Origin: Kibdelosporangium sp040675465
Lineage (GTDB): Bacteria; Actinomycetota; Actinomycetes; Mycobacteriales; Pseudonocardiaceae
Length of the DNA: 64,000 nt
Direction of reading: 5' to 3'
Assembly: GCF_040675465.1 (NCBI RefSeq)
Contig: NZ_JBFAPA010000012.1
Coordinates: forward strand, 124,001 to 188,000
A program made the position numbers and the translations under genes. Each line of letters starts with the position of its first letter. The first letter of the stretch is position 1. The notes under the pieces were generated by a model that searched no databases, was not told the DNA's origin, and saw only the letters and a list, made by a program, of their open reading frames with translations. This document shows, piece after piece, positions 24,929 to 34,981 of the stretch.

Positions 24929-27900
24929 TTAGGGGAGGTGGGACTCGATGGCTTCGATGATGCGGGGGCGGAGTTCGGCGGCGCGGATGACGGCGTCGAC
25001 GGAGCCGACCTCGACGGCACGCTGGATGCTGTGCACGCGGTCGAACTCGGCGGCGACCTCACCCAGCTTCTCGGCGCGGACGGAGGCCCGGAGCTCGTCG
25101 AGCTCGGCGGTCAGCTTGGCCCGGTCGGTGCCGGAGGCGGCCGCGACGCGGGCCTCCAGCTCACGCACGCGGGGGTCGTTGGCCGTGCGGGCGTTGACGT
25201 CACCGGCGAACACGGCCGCGGCGGCGGGCGCGCCACCGAGCACGGAGGCGAACGAGCCCTCCAGCGCGAGCACGGTCATGTTCGGGTTCAGCGCCTTCGA
25301 GAACACCACGAACGCGCCACCGTGGTACCGCGAGATCACGCAGAACACGATGGGGCCCTTGAAGTTCACGATCGCGCGGCCGATCTCCGCGCCGTACTCC
25401 AGCTGCAGCTTGCGCATCGACTCCGGCGACCCGTCGAACCCGGACAGGTTGGCCAGCACCACCAGCGGCCGGTTGCCGCTGGCCGCGTTGATCGCCCGCG
25501 CGGCCTTCTTGGACGACCGCGGGAACAGCGTGCCGGCCGTGTAGGTGTCCGGGCCGTCGGTGGGCGGGAAGCCGCGGCGCGGCACCGACCGGGACTCGAT
25601 CCCGAGCAGGCACACCGGGATGCCGCCGAGGTGCACGTCCTGCACCGCCGCGGTCTCCGCGTCCGCCATGCCCGCCCAGCGCTCCAGCACCGGATGGTCC
25701 TGATCGGACAGTGCCCGCATCACCGTGCGGATGTCGAACGGCTTCTTGCGGTCCGGGTTCGCGGTGGCCGAGAAGATCTCGCCGACCGTGGTGAAGTCGC
25801 TGCCCGCGACCACATGCGGGTAGTCCGACACATCGCGGTCGACCGGGTCGTTGGTCTTCGCCCGCCGCGGCGCGTCCTCGCCGGGAGCGACGTACGTGTG
25901 GTCGTAGTACGACATCAGCACGTCACGGGCGGCGGGCAGGTTCGGCGCCCAGTACTGCGCCTGGCCGTTCGGGCCCATCACCCGGTCGTAGCCGCCGATG
26001 CCGAAGTTGTCCTCGGCCGACACGCCACCGGAGAAGTCCAGCGCCTGCTTGCCGGTGAGCACCATCGCCGAGTCCGGTGTCATCACCAGGATGCCCCTGG
26101 TGTGCATGAGCATCGTCGCCTCGGCGTTCCAGTACGGCTGCGCGCCGACGTTGATGCCCGCGACCACGATGTTGATCTCGCCGCCGTCCTGGGTGAACTC
26201 GACGATCCGCTTGAGCGCCGCGGCCACCCAGTCCATGTTCTCCGTGCCCGACTCCATCGAGATCCGGGCGCCGGCGGACAGCGCGTACCACTCGACCGGA
26301 ACCCGCATCCGCTCGGCGAGGTCGAGCGCGGCGATCACGCGGCGGCACTCCGGCTCGGACAACGCGCCGAGCGACTTCGTCGGATCACCGAGCAGCACGA
26401 CCCGGGTGACGCCTTCGCGGTGCCGCCGGGTCTTCGTGGTGACCACACCGGCGACCATCGCGGCGGTGTTGCGGCCCTTCGGCCGGTCGACCGGTACCAA
26501 CGCGTTGTTCTCGTCGAGGTCGTGCTCGACGAAGTCGCCGAGCAGACCGGTCAGCTCGTACGGGTAGACCGTGTTGCGGCTGCTCGCGCGCAGCACCTTC
26601 AGGCGGTAGTCGTCCAGCGGCTCAACCAGGTCCGACGGCGGTTCGCCGACGGTGAGCGCGGTGCCGCCGGTGGCGTCGAACGAGATCCGCACCGAGCTCT
26701 TGGTCAGCTCGCCGGTCGCCCGGTCCCGCTGCCGCGCGATGAACAGGATCTCCTCCAGCCCGGCACCCGCGGTCGTCGGCAGCACGCGCTTGACGATCAT
26801 CTCCAGCTCGGCGCGGGTGATGTCGCTCGGCGGCCAGATGTAGACCACGATCCGGTTGGTGTTGAACCGTTTGTTCGACGGCCGCCGGGACTGCGCGCGG
26901 CGGATCGAGTCGAGACAGGTGGCGATGATGTCCTCGGCGGTCGGCAACGCGACCAGGCGGCCGTCGTGCTCACGCAGCTCGGTCAGGTCGCGGACCTGGG
27001 CCAGCGCGACGAGCCGGTCGTCCGACGGGTTCTCCCTCGCCACGCACTGGAAGAGGTAGACCTCCTCGTCCGACGAGGGCAGCCGGGTCAGGTCGAACTT
27101 GCTCAGCCGCTCCAGCTGCATCCGCTGCGCGATGTACGGGTGCAGGCCGCGAATCAGCCGCTCCTCGGTCATCCCCGTGGTCGACGGGCGGAACGTCACG
27201 TGGTGGTGCATGACCGCTCCGCCACGGCCCGCGATGGTGGTGGTGAGCCGTCGAACCTGTTGCGGCAGCGGGTGTTCGCTGACGATCTCCTGCAGCGCGG
27301 CGACCATCTCGTCCGAGTCGGCCGGCTGCTCGGGCCAGGCAAGGTAGATGTCCGCGTCGACCGTGTTCCCGCCGCCCGCCAGCTCGGCCAGCCCGCTCAA
27401 GGCGTTGCCCAGCTCGGCGAAGCCCACGGCGGCCGAGACCACCGCGGAACCGGCGCGCTCGGCGACCACGAACTTGCAGCCCGCGACCTCGTTGGTGCGC
27501 ACGCTGGTCAGGCCCTTGTTGCCGTAGTAGCGCCGGGTCAGCACTTCCAGCATCACCGTGTTGTCGAGGTTGTCCCGAAGCAGGCGGTGGCTGAGCAGCC
27601 GCACCAAGGGCTCGGTGCTGCGCACCATCTCGGCGATCCGCTCGGCGCGGTCCGGCGACTGCGGGAACGCGTCGAGGTGCCGCAAGTGCTTGCGGACATT
27701 GGCGTACACACGGGCCCGGTTGCGGCGCAGCAGCGGCTGGCCGAGCCAGGCGAACACCACGCCACGGGCGAGGTCGGAGACCACCGGGAAGCGGATCTGG
27801 GTCGCCTCCACCAGCCGCTCGATGGCCAGACCGGTCGGCTCACGGAGCGTCTCGTCCGGCGGCGGCTCCTGCAGCCAGGCCCGCAGCAACGTCGTGATCA

Positions 27901-30382
27901 CGGCGGCGTCGGCGGACGCACGCTGCTGGGCGAGGAAGATCCGGAACACCGCCGCCTCGAGCTCGGGCGTGCGGTCCAGCTCGGTGACGCCGTAGTTGCG
28001 CAGCGCCTTGGCGAGCTTGTCCTGGAACGACTCCGGCAGGCCCGCCCGCTCGACATCCAGACTCTGCAGGTAGTTGTGGAAGTACTCGCGGGCGCTGTGC
28101 ACCTGGGTGTCGCCGCCCGACTCCTCACCCGCCGGACGGTTACGGCTCAGCTCGGCGAGGTCGGCGAACACGCCGATCAGGTCGAGCTCCTCGGCCAGCG
28201 GCCGCTGCCCGTCCGCGATCAGCTCCCGGCGCGCGGCGAGGTAGTCGTCGAGCACGCGGCGCTCGTCGAGCGGGTCCGCGTCGTAGCCCAGCAGCAGACC
28301 CCGCAACGCTTCCTGGCCACGAGCGGCGCGCTGCTTCAGCGGAACGGCGCCGTTCTCCGGCAGGTCCAGTTCGACGGACTCCTCGACGCCGGTGTCCTCG
28401 TCGTCGGCGTCGCCGAGCGGCTCCAGCCGCAGCAACGGGGCGCCGGTGCCGACCTGGCTGCCGACCGACACGACGCATTCCTTCAGCCGTGCCTTGAACG
28501 GCGACCGCAGCACGGTCTCCATCTTCATGCTCTCCAGCACCAGCACCGGCGCGCCCGCCTCGACCTCGGCGCCGACCTGGACGGGAGTGGCGACCACCAG
28601 CGCGGGCGCGGGCGAACGGACGACGCCGCCCTCGTCCCGGCTGACCCGGTGCGTCACGCCGTCCACCTCGACCAGGTGAACCGGCCCGTGGGTGGCGGTG
28701 AGCAGGCGGTAGTGCGAGCCGTTGACGGTGATCCGCCCGGTGTCCTTGTCGAACCGCTCCAGCTCGACATCGGCGGTGCGCACCTCGTCGCCCGCCTCGA
28801 TGCTCACCCGGTACAGGTGCGCACCGACGCGCGCCACCCGCACGCGGTAGCCCGCGCCGCGCAGCTTGAGGTCCAGCGGACGGCCGCTCTCGTGCTGCAC
28901 CTGCGGGCGCCCGCCGAACGCGGTCGACAGCAGCCGCTGCCGCTCGACCCGCTCCTCGTCCTCGTACGCCTCGATCGCGGCGGCCGCCAGCGCGACGGCG
29001 GAGTGCCGGTGCGAGACGAGCCTGCCCTCGGCGCGGACGCGGTCGATCCAGCCGGTGTCCGCGCTGGCGTCGATCACCTCGGGCTGGTCCAGCAGGTCCA
29101 GCACGAAGCTCTTGTTGGTGGCGCCGCCCTCGATGATCACCGTGGTCTCGGTCATCGCTCGGCGCAGCCGGCCCAGTGCCTCGTCGCGGTCGCGGCCGTA
29201 GGCGATGATCTTGGCGATCATCGAGTCGAAGTCGGCCGGGATGGTGTCGCCCTCGCTGACCCCGGTGTCCACCCGGATGCCCGGCCCGGCGGGCAGGTCC
29301 AGCCGCGCGATCCGACCCGGCGAGGGCGCGAAGTCACGGTCCGGGTCCTCGGCGTTGAGCCGGGCCTCGATGGCGTGCCCGCGCTCGGCGGGCGGCTCAC
29401 CGGTCAGCCTGCCGCCGGACGCGACGTGCAGCTGGGCCTTGACCAGGTCGAACCCGGTGGTCGACTCGGTGATCGGGTGCTCGACCTGCAGGCGGGTGTT
29501 CACCTCGAGGAACGCGAACAGCTTGTCGCCCGGGTGGTAGAGGAACTCGACGGTGGCCGCGCCGCGGTAGCCGACCCGGACCGCCAGCCGCTCCGCCGAC
29601 CCCTTGAGGTCGGCCGTCTGCTCCGGGCTGAGCACCGGCGAGGCCGACTCCTCGATCACCTTCTGGTTGCGCCGCTGCACCGAGCAGTCGCGCACGCCCA
29701 GCGCCCACGCGGTCTCGCCGTCGGCGATCACCTGGACCTCGACGTGCCGCGCGCCGGTGACCAGGCGCTCCAGGAACACGATGCCGCTGCCGAACGCCCG
29801 CGCGGCCTCCTGGCTGGTGCGCTCGTAGGCGTCGACCAGCTCGTCCTCGTTCGTGATCACCCGGATGCCCCGGCCACCGCCACCCGCGGTCGCCTTGAGC
29901 ATCAACGGGTAGCCGACCTCGGCCGCGGACTGCTTGGCCGCCTCGAGCGTCTCCACCGCGCCACGGCTCCACGGCGCGACCGGGACACCGACCTCCTCGG
30001 CGATCAGCTTGGCGCCGATCTTGTCGCCGAGCTGACGCATCGCGTCCGCGCTCGGCCCGACGAACGTGACCCCGATCCGCTCGCACAGCTCGGCGAACGC
30101 GGGGTCCTCCGCGACGAAGCCCCAGCCGACCCACGCGGCGTCGGCCTTGGTCTCGACCAGCGCGCGCTCCAGCACCTTCAGGTCCAGGTACGGCCGGTTG
30201 GCCGCCGGACCCAGGTCATAGGTGATGTCGGCCTCGCGCACGAACGTGGCCGTGCGGTCGACATCGGTGTGCAGAGCAACGGTCTCGATCCGTGTCCCGT
30301 TCTCCGCGGCAAGATCCCGGACGGCGTGGATGAGCCGCATGGCGGCCTCACCACGGTTCACAATGGCGACACGACTGAACAC
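24929..30382 (-). CDS. Single-chain multidomain acyl-CoA carboxylase (BC-BCCP-central-CT)
   Basis: A 1817-residue protein containing every step of acyl-CoA carboxylation, ATP + HCO3- + acyl-CoA to carboxyacyl-CoA. Residues 1-450 form biotin carboxylase (start FSRVAIVNRGEAAMR; ATP-grasp loop KATAGGGGRGIRVI near 161; EVNTRLQVEHPITE). A barrel/BCCP part follows with biotinyl Lys K620 in ESMKMETVL. About 650-1250 is a helical central region like the one otherwise known from eukaryotic ACC. The carboxyltransferase occupies about 1270-1817 (SGARISMESG, GGYDRVMGPNGQAQYW, VVLANLSGFDGSP). Start GTG with GGAGGG upstream. Acetyl- or propionyl-CoA is the likely substrate. No epsilon or separate beta subunit is nearby. 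Confidence 0.93.
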   Translation of the reverse strand: MFSRVAIVNRGEAAMRLIHAVRDLAAENGTRIETVALHTDVDRTATFVREADITYDLGPAANRPYLDLKVLERALVETKADAAWVGWGFVAEDPAFAELCERIGVTFVGPSADAMRQLGDKIGAKLIAEEVGVPVAPWSRGAVETLEAAKQSAAEVGYPLMLKATAGGGGRGIRVITNEDELVDAYERTSQEAARAFGSGIVFLERLVTGARHVEVQVIADGETAWALGVRDCSVQRRNQKVIEESASPVLSPEQTADLKGSAERLAVRVGYRGAATVEFLYHPGDKLFAFLEVNTRLQVEHPITESTTGFDLVKAQLHVASGGRLTGEPPAERGHAIEARLNAEDPDRDFAPSPGRIARLDLPAGPGIRVDTGVSEGDTIPADFDSMIAKIIAYGRDRDEALGRLRRAMTETTVIIEGGATNKSFVLDLLDQPEVIDASADTGWIDRVRAEGRLVSHRHSAVALAAAAIEAYEDEERVERQRLLSTAFGGRPQVQHESGRPLDLKLRGAGYRVRVARVGAHLYRVSIEAGDEVRTADVELERFDKDTGRITVNGSHYRLLTATHGPVHLVEVDGVTHRVSRDEGGVVRSPAPALVVATPVQVGAEVEAGAPVLVLESMKMETVLRSPFKARLKECVVSVGSQVGTGAPLLRLEPLGDADDEDTGVEESVELDLPENGAVPLKQRAARGQEALRGLLLGYDADPLDERRVLDDYLAARRELIADGQRPLAEELDLIGVFADLAELSRNRPAGEESGGDTQVHSAREYFHNYLQSLDVERAGLPESFQDKLAKALRNYGVTELDRTPELEAAVFRIFLAQQRASADAAVITTLLRAWLQEPPPDETLREPTGLAIERLVEATQIRFPVVSDLARGVVFAWLGQPLLRRNRARVYANVRKHLRHLDAFPQSPDRAERIAEMVRSTEPLVRLLSHRLLRDNLDNTVMLEVLTRRYYGNKGLTSVRTNEVAGCKFVVAERAGSAVVSAAVGFAELGNALSGLAELAGGGNTVDADIYLAWPEQPADSDEMVAALQEIVSEHPLPQQVRRLTTTIAGRGGAVMHHHVTFRPSTTGMTEERLIRGLHPYIAQRMQLERLSKFDLTRLPSSDEEVYLFQCVARENPSDDRLVALAQVRDLTELREHDGRLVALPTAEDIIATCLDSIRRAQSRRPSNKRFNTNRIVVYIWPPSDITRAELEMIVKRVLPTTAGAGLEEILFIARQRDRATGELTKSSVRISFDATGGTALTVGEPPSDLVEPLDDYRLKVLRASSRNTVYPYELTGLLGDFVEHDLDENNALVPVDRPKGRNTAAMVAGVVTTKTRRHREGVTRVVLLGDPTKSLGALSEPECRRVIAALDLAERMRVPVEWYALSAGARISMESGTENMDWVAAALKRIVEFTQDGGEINIVVAGINVGAQPYWNAEATMLMHTRGILVMTPDSAMVLTGKQALDFSGGVSAEDNFGIGGYDRVMGPNGQAQYWAPNLPAARDVLMSYYDHTYVAPGEDAPRRAKTNDPVDRDVSDYPHVVAGSDFTTVGEIFSATANPDRKKPFDIRTVMRALSDQDHPVLERWAGMADAETAAVQDVHLGGIPVCLLGIESRSVPRRGFPPTDGPDTYTAGTLFPRSSKKAARAINAASGNRPLVVLANLSGFDGSPESMRKLQLEYGAEIGRAIVNFKGPIVFCVISRYHGGAFVVFSKALNPNMTVLALEGSFASVLGGAPAAAAVFAGDVNARTANDPRVRELEARVAAASGTDRAKLTAELDELRASVRAEKLGEVAAEFDRVHSIQRAVEVGSVDAVIRAAELRPRIIEAIESHLP

Positions 30383-30804
30383 TCGACCGAACCCTCCTGT
30401 TGGCTGTGCGCGGATGCGTGTGGCGCCCGACGCGCCAGCACAGCCTTACCAGTAATCGATCGTAGGAGAATGCTCGAAAGCGAGCATGGTTCGGTCCTCA
30501 AGTTGTGGACAACCGCCAAGTGCCGATGGCGCCACCGCCTCACCGCGGCGGCGGTGAACTCGGCAAACACCGGTCTCGCGCGCGAGCCCGGCAGACCCCC
30601 GTAATGCCACGGTCCGGGGTGTGCGACTCGTCTCTCCGCGCGGTTACCCGTCAGTCACAAGCTCCGGCGGCCCGACGTGTGAAGGGTGTGAAGATTCGCG
30701 CGCCGCCGCGTCCAACCGTTGCCGCCGACCACCCCTCGGCGAATGCCTGTTCCGCTGCCCTGGAGGGCGTGTCCGGCGCGCGGGTGGCGCGGATAGTTGA
30801 TCTC
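30383..30804. promoter_or_regulatory. Divergent regulatory region between the carboxylase and a monooxygenase
   Basis: This 422-base gap must hold both promoters. A perfect palindrome ATGCTCG-AAAG-CGAGCAT lies at 30470-30487, about 90 bases upstream of the carboxylase start, next to ATCGATCG. The rest (30520-30800) is GC-rich with an open frame that lacks family similarity and a ribosome site; I see no gene in it. Confidence 0.42.
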
Positions 30805-32205
30805 ATGACGGGCGTGGACGACGTGGCGGTGCTGATCGTCGGCGGCGGGCCGGTGGGGCTCACGGCCCGGGCGTTGCTGGCGCGGTGGGGTGTGCGGACG
30901 CTGGTCGTGGAGCGGTACCGGGAGCTGTCGCCGTTCCCGCGGTCGCGCCTGGTCAACGTGCGCACGATGGAGATCTTCCGGCAGCTGGGGCTCGACACGG
31001 ATATCGCAAGACTTGCGTTCGCTCCGGAGTACGGCCGGATCCGCTTCCGCGACACCATGACCAGCCCGGACTTCGCCAGCGCGGGCATGGTGGGCGTCAA
31101 CGCGCCGATCCCGCAGAGCCCGGTCATGGGTGTCGTCACGTCGCAGGACCGGCTCGAACCGACGCTGTTGAGCGCGGCGGACGGGCCGGTGCGGTTCGGT
31201 GCCGAGCTGATCGACCTCGTCGAAGTCGAAGAGGACGAAAGCGTCGTCGCCACCCTCCTCGAAGACGGCGAAGAGATCCGCGTCCATGCCACGTACGTCC
31301 TGGCCGCGGACGGCGCGAACTCCACTGTCCGCCAGAAACTGGGGATCGGCACCGAAGGCCCTGGAGTCATCGGACACGCCACGACGGTGGTGTTCGACGC
31401 CGACATCAGCTCCGACCCCGCGGGCGTATATGTCACCGCGAACGGCACGTTCGCACCGATCTACCCCGAGGGCGGCTGGGCCTGGATCGTTCCCACCGCC
31501 GAGGACGCCGACTGGCCCGCACGGCTCCGCGATGTCCTCGGCATGAACGTGCGGGTGGATCGGGTCCAGCACTGGGCGGTGAACGCGTTCATCGCCGAAA
31601 CCCTCCGCCACGGCCGGATCCTGCTCGCCGGCGATGCCGCCCACGCGATCCCGCCCGCGGGTGGGCTGGGCATGAACGTCGGGATCGGCGACGTGCACAA
31701 CCTGTGCTGGAAGCTGGCGGGCGTGCTGCGCGGCTGGGCCGGGCCGGGCCTGCTGGACAGCTACGAGACCGAACGTCACCCCGTCGCCCACCGCATGCTG
31801 CGCCAGGCAGTGGCCAACTCCAAGCTCATGAACGAGGCCCAGGTCCTGCGCCGTCAGCAGCTCGAGACGGGCGACACAGCGCATGTCGAACTGCCGTGGT
31901 CCGAGGAGTACTTCGCCCAATTGGGTCTGGTTCTGGGCGTGGCCTACCCGCCGGGCACCACCGAGACCAGCACGGACTACGTCCCGACCGCCGAGCCCGG
32001 TCACCGAATGCCACACTTTTGGTTGAAAGATGGGCGGTCCACCCTCGACGCCCTCGGCGAATGGTTCACCCTGCTCACCCCGGACCGGGCCCGCTGGGCG
32101 CACTACGACACGCCGTGGCCGTTGCGCATCGAGACCGTCCCGTCCGACCATCCGACCCTTCTGGTCCGGCCGGACGGGCACATCAGCATGCGGTGGGGTT
32201 CTTGA
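30805..32205 (+). CDS. FAD-dependent aromatic monooxygenase (UbiH/PheA/TetX-like)
   Basis: A 466-residue flavoprotein hydroxylase. The FAD motif is VLIVGGGPVGLTARALLARWG (residues 8-28). RSRLVNVRTMEIFRQLG is typical of phenol/polyketide hydroxylases. The DG motif is VLAADGANSTVRQKLG and the GD motif is RILLAGDAAHAIPPAGGLGMN. It lacks the C-terminal thioredoxin-like domain of the larger family members. Likely it hydroxylates a phenolic or polyketide aromatic using NAD(P)H and O2. The ATG at 30805 has a poor ribosome site. A sulfatase gene follows at 57 bases on the same strand. Confidence 0.9.
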   Translation: MTGVDDVAVLIVGGGPVGLTARALLARWGVRTLVVERYRELSPFPRSRLVNVRTMEIFRQLGLDTDIARLAFAPEYGRIRFRDTMTSPDFASAGMVGVNAPIPQSPVMGVVTSQDRLEPTLLSAADGPVRFGAELIDLVEVEEDESVVATLLEDGEEIRVHATYVLAADGANSTVRQKLGIGTEGPGVIGHATTVVFDADISSDPAGVYVTANGTFAPIYPEGGWAWIVPTAEDADWPARLRDVLGMNVRVDRVQHWAVNAFIAETLRHGRILLAGDAAHAIPPAGGLGMNVGIGDVHNLCWKLAGVLRGWAGPGLLDSYETERHPVAHRMLRQAVANSKLMNEAQVLRRQQLETGDTAHVELPWSEEYFAQLGLVLGVAYPPGTTETSTDYVPTAEPGHRMPHFWLKDGRSTLDALGEWFTLLTPDRARWAHYDTPWPLRIETVPSDHPTLLVRPDGHISMRWGS

Positions 32206-32262
32206 CCGAACCCGAACATTGCCCGAACGCGGCGCCAACGCGCGACCGCCACGGTGGCCCGC

Positions 32263-33726
32263 ATGAGACTTTCCACCCGGTTAGCGTTGTCCTCGGTCGG
32301 CCTGAGTCTCGCCCTCGTGGCCGGACTCGCCGGAGCCGGCACCGCAGTGGCCGCCAAGCCGCCGAACATCGTGTTCGTCCTGACCGACGACCTGTCCTGG
32401 AACCTCGTGCAGTACCTGCCGCAGGTGCAGAAGCTGCAGGCCGAGGGGATGACCTTCAACGACTACGTGGTCACCGACTCGCTGTGCTGCCCGTCCCGCT
32501 CGTCCATCTTCACCGGCCGGTTCCCGCACGACACCGGCGTGTTCACCAACGGCGGTGACGACGGCGGGTTCGGCTACTTCCACGGCCACGGCGAGGAGTC
32601 GGCGACGTTCGCGACCGCCTTGCAGGCCAAGGGATACCGGACCGCGATGATGGGCAAGTACCTCAACGGCTACCAGCCGGCCGACCATCAGGGCGGTCCG
32701 CAGCCGTACGTCCCGCCGGGCTGGTCGGAGTGGGACGTGGCAGGCAACGGCTATCCCGAGTTCGGTTACAACCTCAACGAGAACCACAAGATCGTGCCCT
32801 ATGGCGACGCGCCTGAGGACTACCTCACCGACGTGATCGCCCGCAAAGGCGCGGACTTCATCACCAGGTCGGCGCAGGCCAACACTCCGTTCCTGCTGGA
32901 GCTGGCCACGTTCGCGCCGCACGCGCCGTACACGCCCGCGCCCCGGGACGCCGACGCCTTCCCCGGTCTGACCGCACCTCGCGGCCCGGCGTTCGACACC
33001 TTGCCAGCCAACGCGCCGCCCTGGTTGGTCAGCCGCACTCCGTTGACAGCAACCGAGAAGCAGAACATCGACACCGCGTTCCGCAAGCGCGCCCAGGCCG
33101 TTCAAGCGGTCGACGATCTCATCGCGACCGTCCGCTCGGCGGTGGCCAAGGCGGGCGTGGCCGGTGACACCTACATCGTGTTCAGCTCCGACAACGGCTA
33201 CCACATGGGCCAATACCGGTTGAACCCCGGCAAGATGACCGCGTTCGACACCGACATCCGGGTCCCGCTTATCGTCAGCGGACCTGGGGTGGCGGCCAAG
33301 TCGACCAGCGACGCCGCGGTCGCCAACATCGACCTGGCGCCGACGTTCCAGCACCTCGGCGACGCGCCGATATCCGACACTGTGGACGGTCACAGCCTGG
33401 TTCCGTTGCTGCACGGCGGGTCCGGCTGGCGGACCGCGAACCTGGTCGAGCACCACGGCCCGGACACCCAGGCCGACGACCCGGACCTGCCCGCCCCCAA
33501 CAGCGGCAACCCGCCCAGCTACGAGGCCATGCGCACGAACACGTTCACCTACGTCGAATACGTGGACGGATCGCGCGAGTACTACGACCTCGTCCGCGAT
33601 CCGCACGAGCTGAACAACATCGCCGGCACGCTCGGCCCGGACCGGCTCAGCCAGCTGCACACGGGTCTGAGCAAGTTGATCAACTGCCACAGCGGGCCGG
33701 CCTGCTGGGCGGCGGGCCATTTCTGA
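32263..33726 (+). CDS. Secreted sulfatase
   Basis: A 487-residue type I sulfatase exported by a signal peptide ending near residue 27 (GTAVAAK). PNIVFVLTDDLSWN gives the two metal-binding Asp residues. The formylglycine motif is C75 in CCPSRSSIFTGRFPHDTG. MGKYLNGY and VFSSDNGYHMGQYRL complete the active site. Modification needs a formylglycine-generating enzyme, which is not in the window. The substrate is probably an aryl or carbohydrate sulfate; the closest style is the N-acetylglucosamine-6-sulfatase-like group (inference). ATG at 32263 is chosen over a GTG three codons earlier. Confidence 0.93.
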   Translation: MRLSTRLALSSVGLSLALVAGLAGAGTAVAAKPPNIVFVLTDDLSWNLVQYLPQVQKLQAEGMTFNDYVVTDSLCCPSRSSIFTGRFPHDTGVFTNGGDDGGFGYFHGHGEESATFATALQAKGYRTAMMGKYLNGYQPADHQGGPQPYVPPGWSEWDVAGNGYPEFGYNLNENHKIVPYGDAPEDYLTDVIARKGADFITRSAQANTPFLLELATFAPHAPYTPAPRDADAFPGLTAPRGPAFDTLPANAPPWLVSRTPLTATEKQNIDTAFRKRAQAVQAVDDLIATVRSAVAKAGVAGDTYIVFSSDNGYHMGQYRLNPGKMTAFDTDIRVPLIVSGPGVAAKSTSDAAVANIDLAPTFQHLGDAPISDTVDGHSLVPLLHGGSGWRTANLVEHHGPDTQADDPDLPAPNSGNPPSYEAMRTNTFTYVEYVDGSREYYDLVRDPHELNNIAGTLGPDRLSQLHTGLSKLINCHSGPACWAAGHF

Positions 33727-33803
33727 TCGGAACCCGGCCGGCGCCCGATCATTTTCGGTCAGGTTCTTGACCTCCCGCTCAACGGTGCCCGACCCTCGCT
33801 AGC

Positions 33804-33815
33804 GAGAGCGCTCTC
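33804..33815. promoter_or_regulatory. LacI-type palindrome upstream of the protease
   Basis: GAGAGCGCTCTC, a perfect 12-base palindrome with the central CG typical of LacI-family operators in actinomycetes. It lies 32 bases upstream of the serine-protease ATG, at a position suited to block transcription. No LacI gene is in the window. Confidence 0.6.
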
Positions 33816-33847
33816 ACCATCATTGCCAATCCGCACCCCTGCACGGA

Positions 33848-34969
33848 ATGAGGACGATGATGAGGCTCCGCAAGACAATGGCGCTGCTCGCCGGCGCCGC
33901 CGCCGTGCTCGCCGCGGCGACACCGCCTGCCGTGGCTCGCGACTACTCCCCCGGCCTGGTCGACGCGATGGTCCACGACCTGGGCTTGACCGCCCAGCAG
34001 GCGCGCACCCTGATCGGACAGGAAGCCACTGCCGCACGCGTCGCCCCGACGGCCGAACAGGCGGCCGGGGCGGCGTTCGGCGGCAACTGGTTCGACCGGA
34101 CCCGCGGCCGCCTGGTGGTCGGCCTGACCGACCAGTCCAAGGCGGCCGCGGTCCAGGCGACCGGCGCGGACACGGTCCCGGTCGCGCTGTCCGCCGCCCA
34201 GCTGGACTCGGTGAAAGCCAAGATAGACAAGCAAAAGGCGCCCGCGGCGGTGCACAGCTGGTACGCCGACCCGCGGACCGGCAGCGTCGTGGTCACCGTC
34301 GACAGCCGTTCGTCCGATGTGGACACGTTCATCGCGCAAGCCAGGGCCGCTGGGCCGGTGACAGTCCAGACCACCACCGCACCGAGGCCGCAGACGTTCG
34401 CGGCCGGGACGGTCGGCGGCGATCCCTACTACATCAACGGAAACGTCCGCTGCTCCATCGGTTTCTCGGTCGTCGGCGGGTTCGTCAGCGCCGGCCACTG
34501 CGGTGGTGTGGGCAGCAACGTCGTCGGCTGGGACGGCTCGCAGATGGGCACGTTCGCCGGTTCGTCCTTCCCCGGCAACGACTACTCCTACATCCGGACC
34601 GGCTGGGGCTGGTGGAACGTCGGCGTCGTGCTGGGCTGGGGCCAGGTGCCCGACCAGCTCGTGCGCGGCTCGTGGGAGGCGCCGGTGGGCAGCTCGGTCT
34701 GCCGGTCCGGCTCGACCACCCACTGGCACTGCGGCCAGATCCAGGCGAAGAACGAGACCGTGAACTACCAGCAAGGGGCGTTCTACGGGGCCACGAAGAC
34801 CAGCGTGTGCGCCGAACCCGGCGACTCCGGTGGCTCGTTCATCACCGGTGACCAGGCCCAGGGCGTCACCTCGGGCGGCTGGGGCAACTGCTCCTCCGGC
34901 GGCCAGACCTGGTTCCAGCCGGTCAACGAGATCCTCTCCACCTATGGCCTGACTCTGTCCACGTTGTAA
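33848..34969 (+). CDS. Secreted S1-family serine protease (streptogrisin/alpha-lytic type)
   Basis: A 373-residue pre-pro-protease. Signal peptide about residues 1-34, then a propeptide of about 150 residues (foldase pro-domain with VVVTVDSRSSDVDTFIAQA). The mature chymotrypsin-fold domain begins near residue 185 (AGTVGGDPYYINGNVRCSIGF). The catalytic triad is H217 in SAGHCGG, D245 in GNDYSYI and S327 in GDSGGSF. Paired Cys flank the His, as in streptogrisins. A LacI-type palindrome precedes it and a 15-pair hairpin follows it. Confidence 0.94.
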   Translation: MRTMMRLRKTMALLAGAAAVLAAATPPAVARDYSPGLVDAMVHDLGLTAQQARTLIGQEATAARVAPTAEQAAGAAFGGNWFDRTRGRLVVGLTDQSKAAAVQATGADTVPVALSAAQLDSVKAKIDKQKAPAAVHSWYADPRTGSVVVTVDSRSSDVDTFIAQARAAGPVTVQTTTAPRPQTFAAGTVGGDPYYINGNVRCSIGFSVVGGFVSAGHCGGVGSNVVGWDGSQMGTFAGSSFPGNDYSYIRTGWGWWNVGVVLGWGQVPDQLVRGSWEAPVGSSVCRSGSTTHWHCGQIQAKNETVNYQQGAFYGATKTSVCAEPGDSGGSFITGDQAQGVTSGGWGNCSSGGQTWFQPVNEILSTYGLTLSTL

Positions 34970-34981
34970 CCAGGACAGGGG

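Noticed and set aside
24866..30604. A 1900-codon open frame on the plus strand opposite the carboxylase
   Set aside because: It is a GC-bias shadow of the carboxylase gene; it is rich in Arg, Gly, Val and His and has no family motifs.
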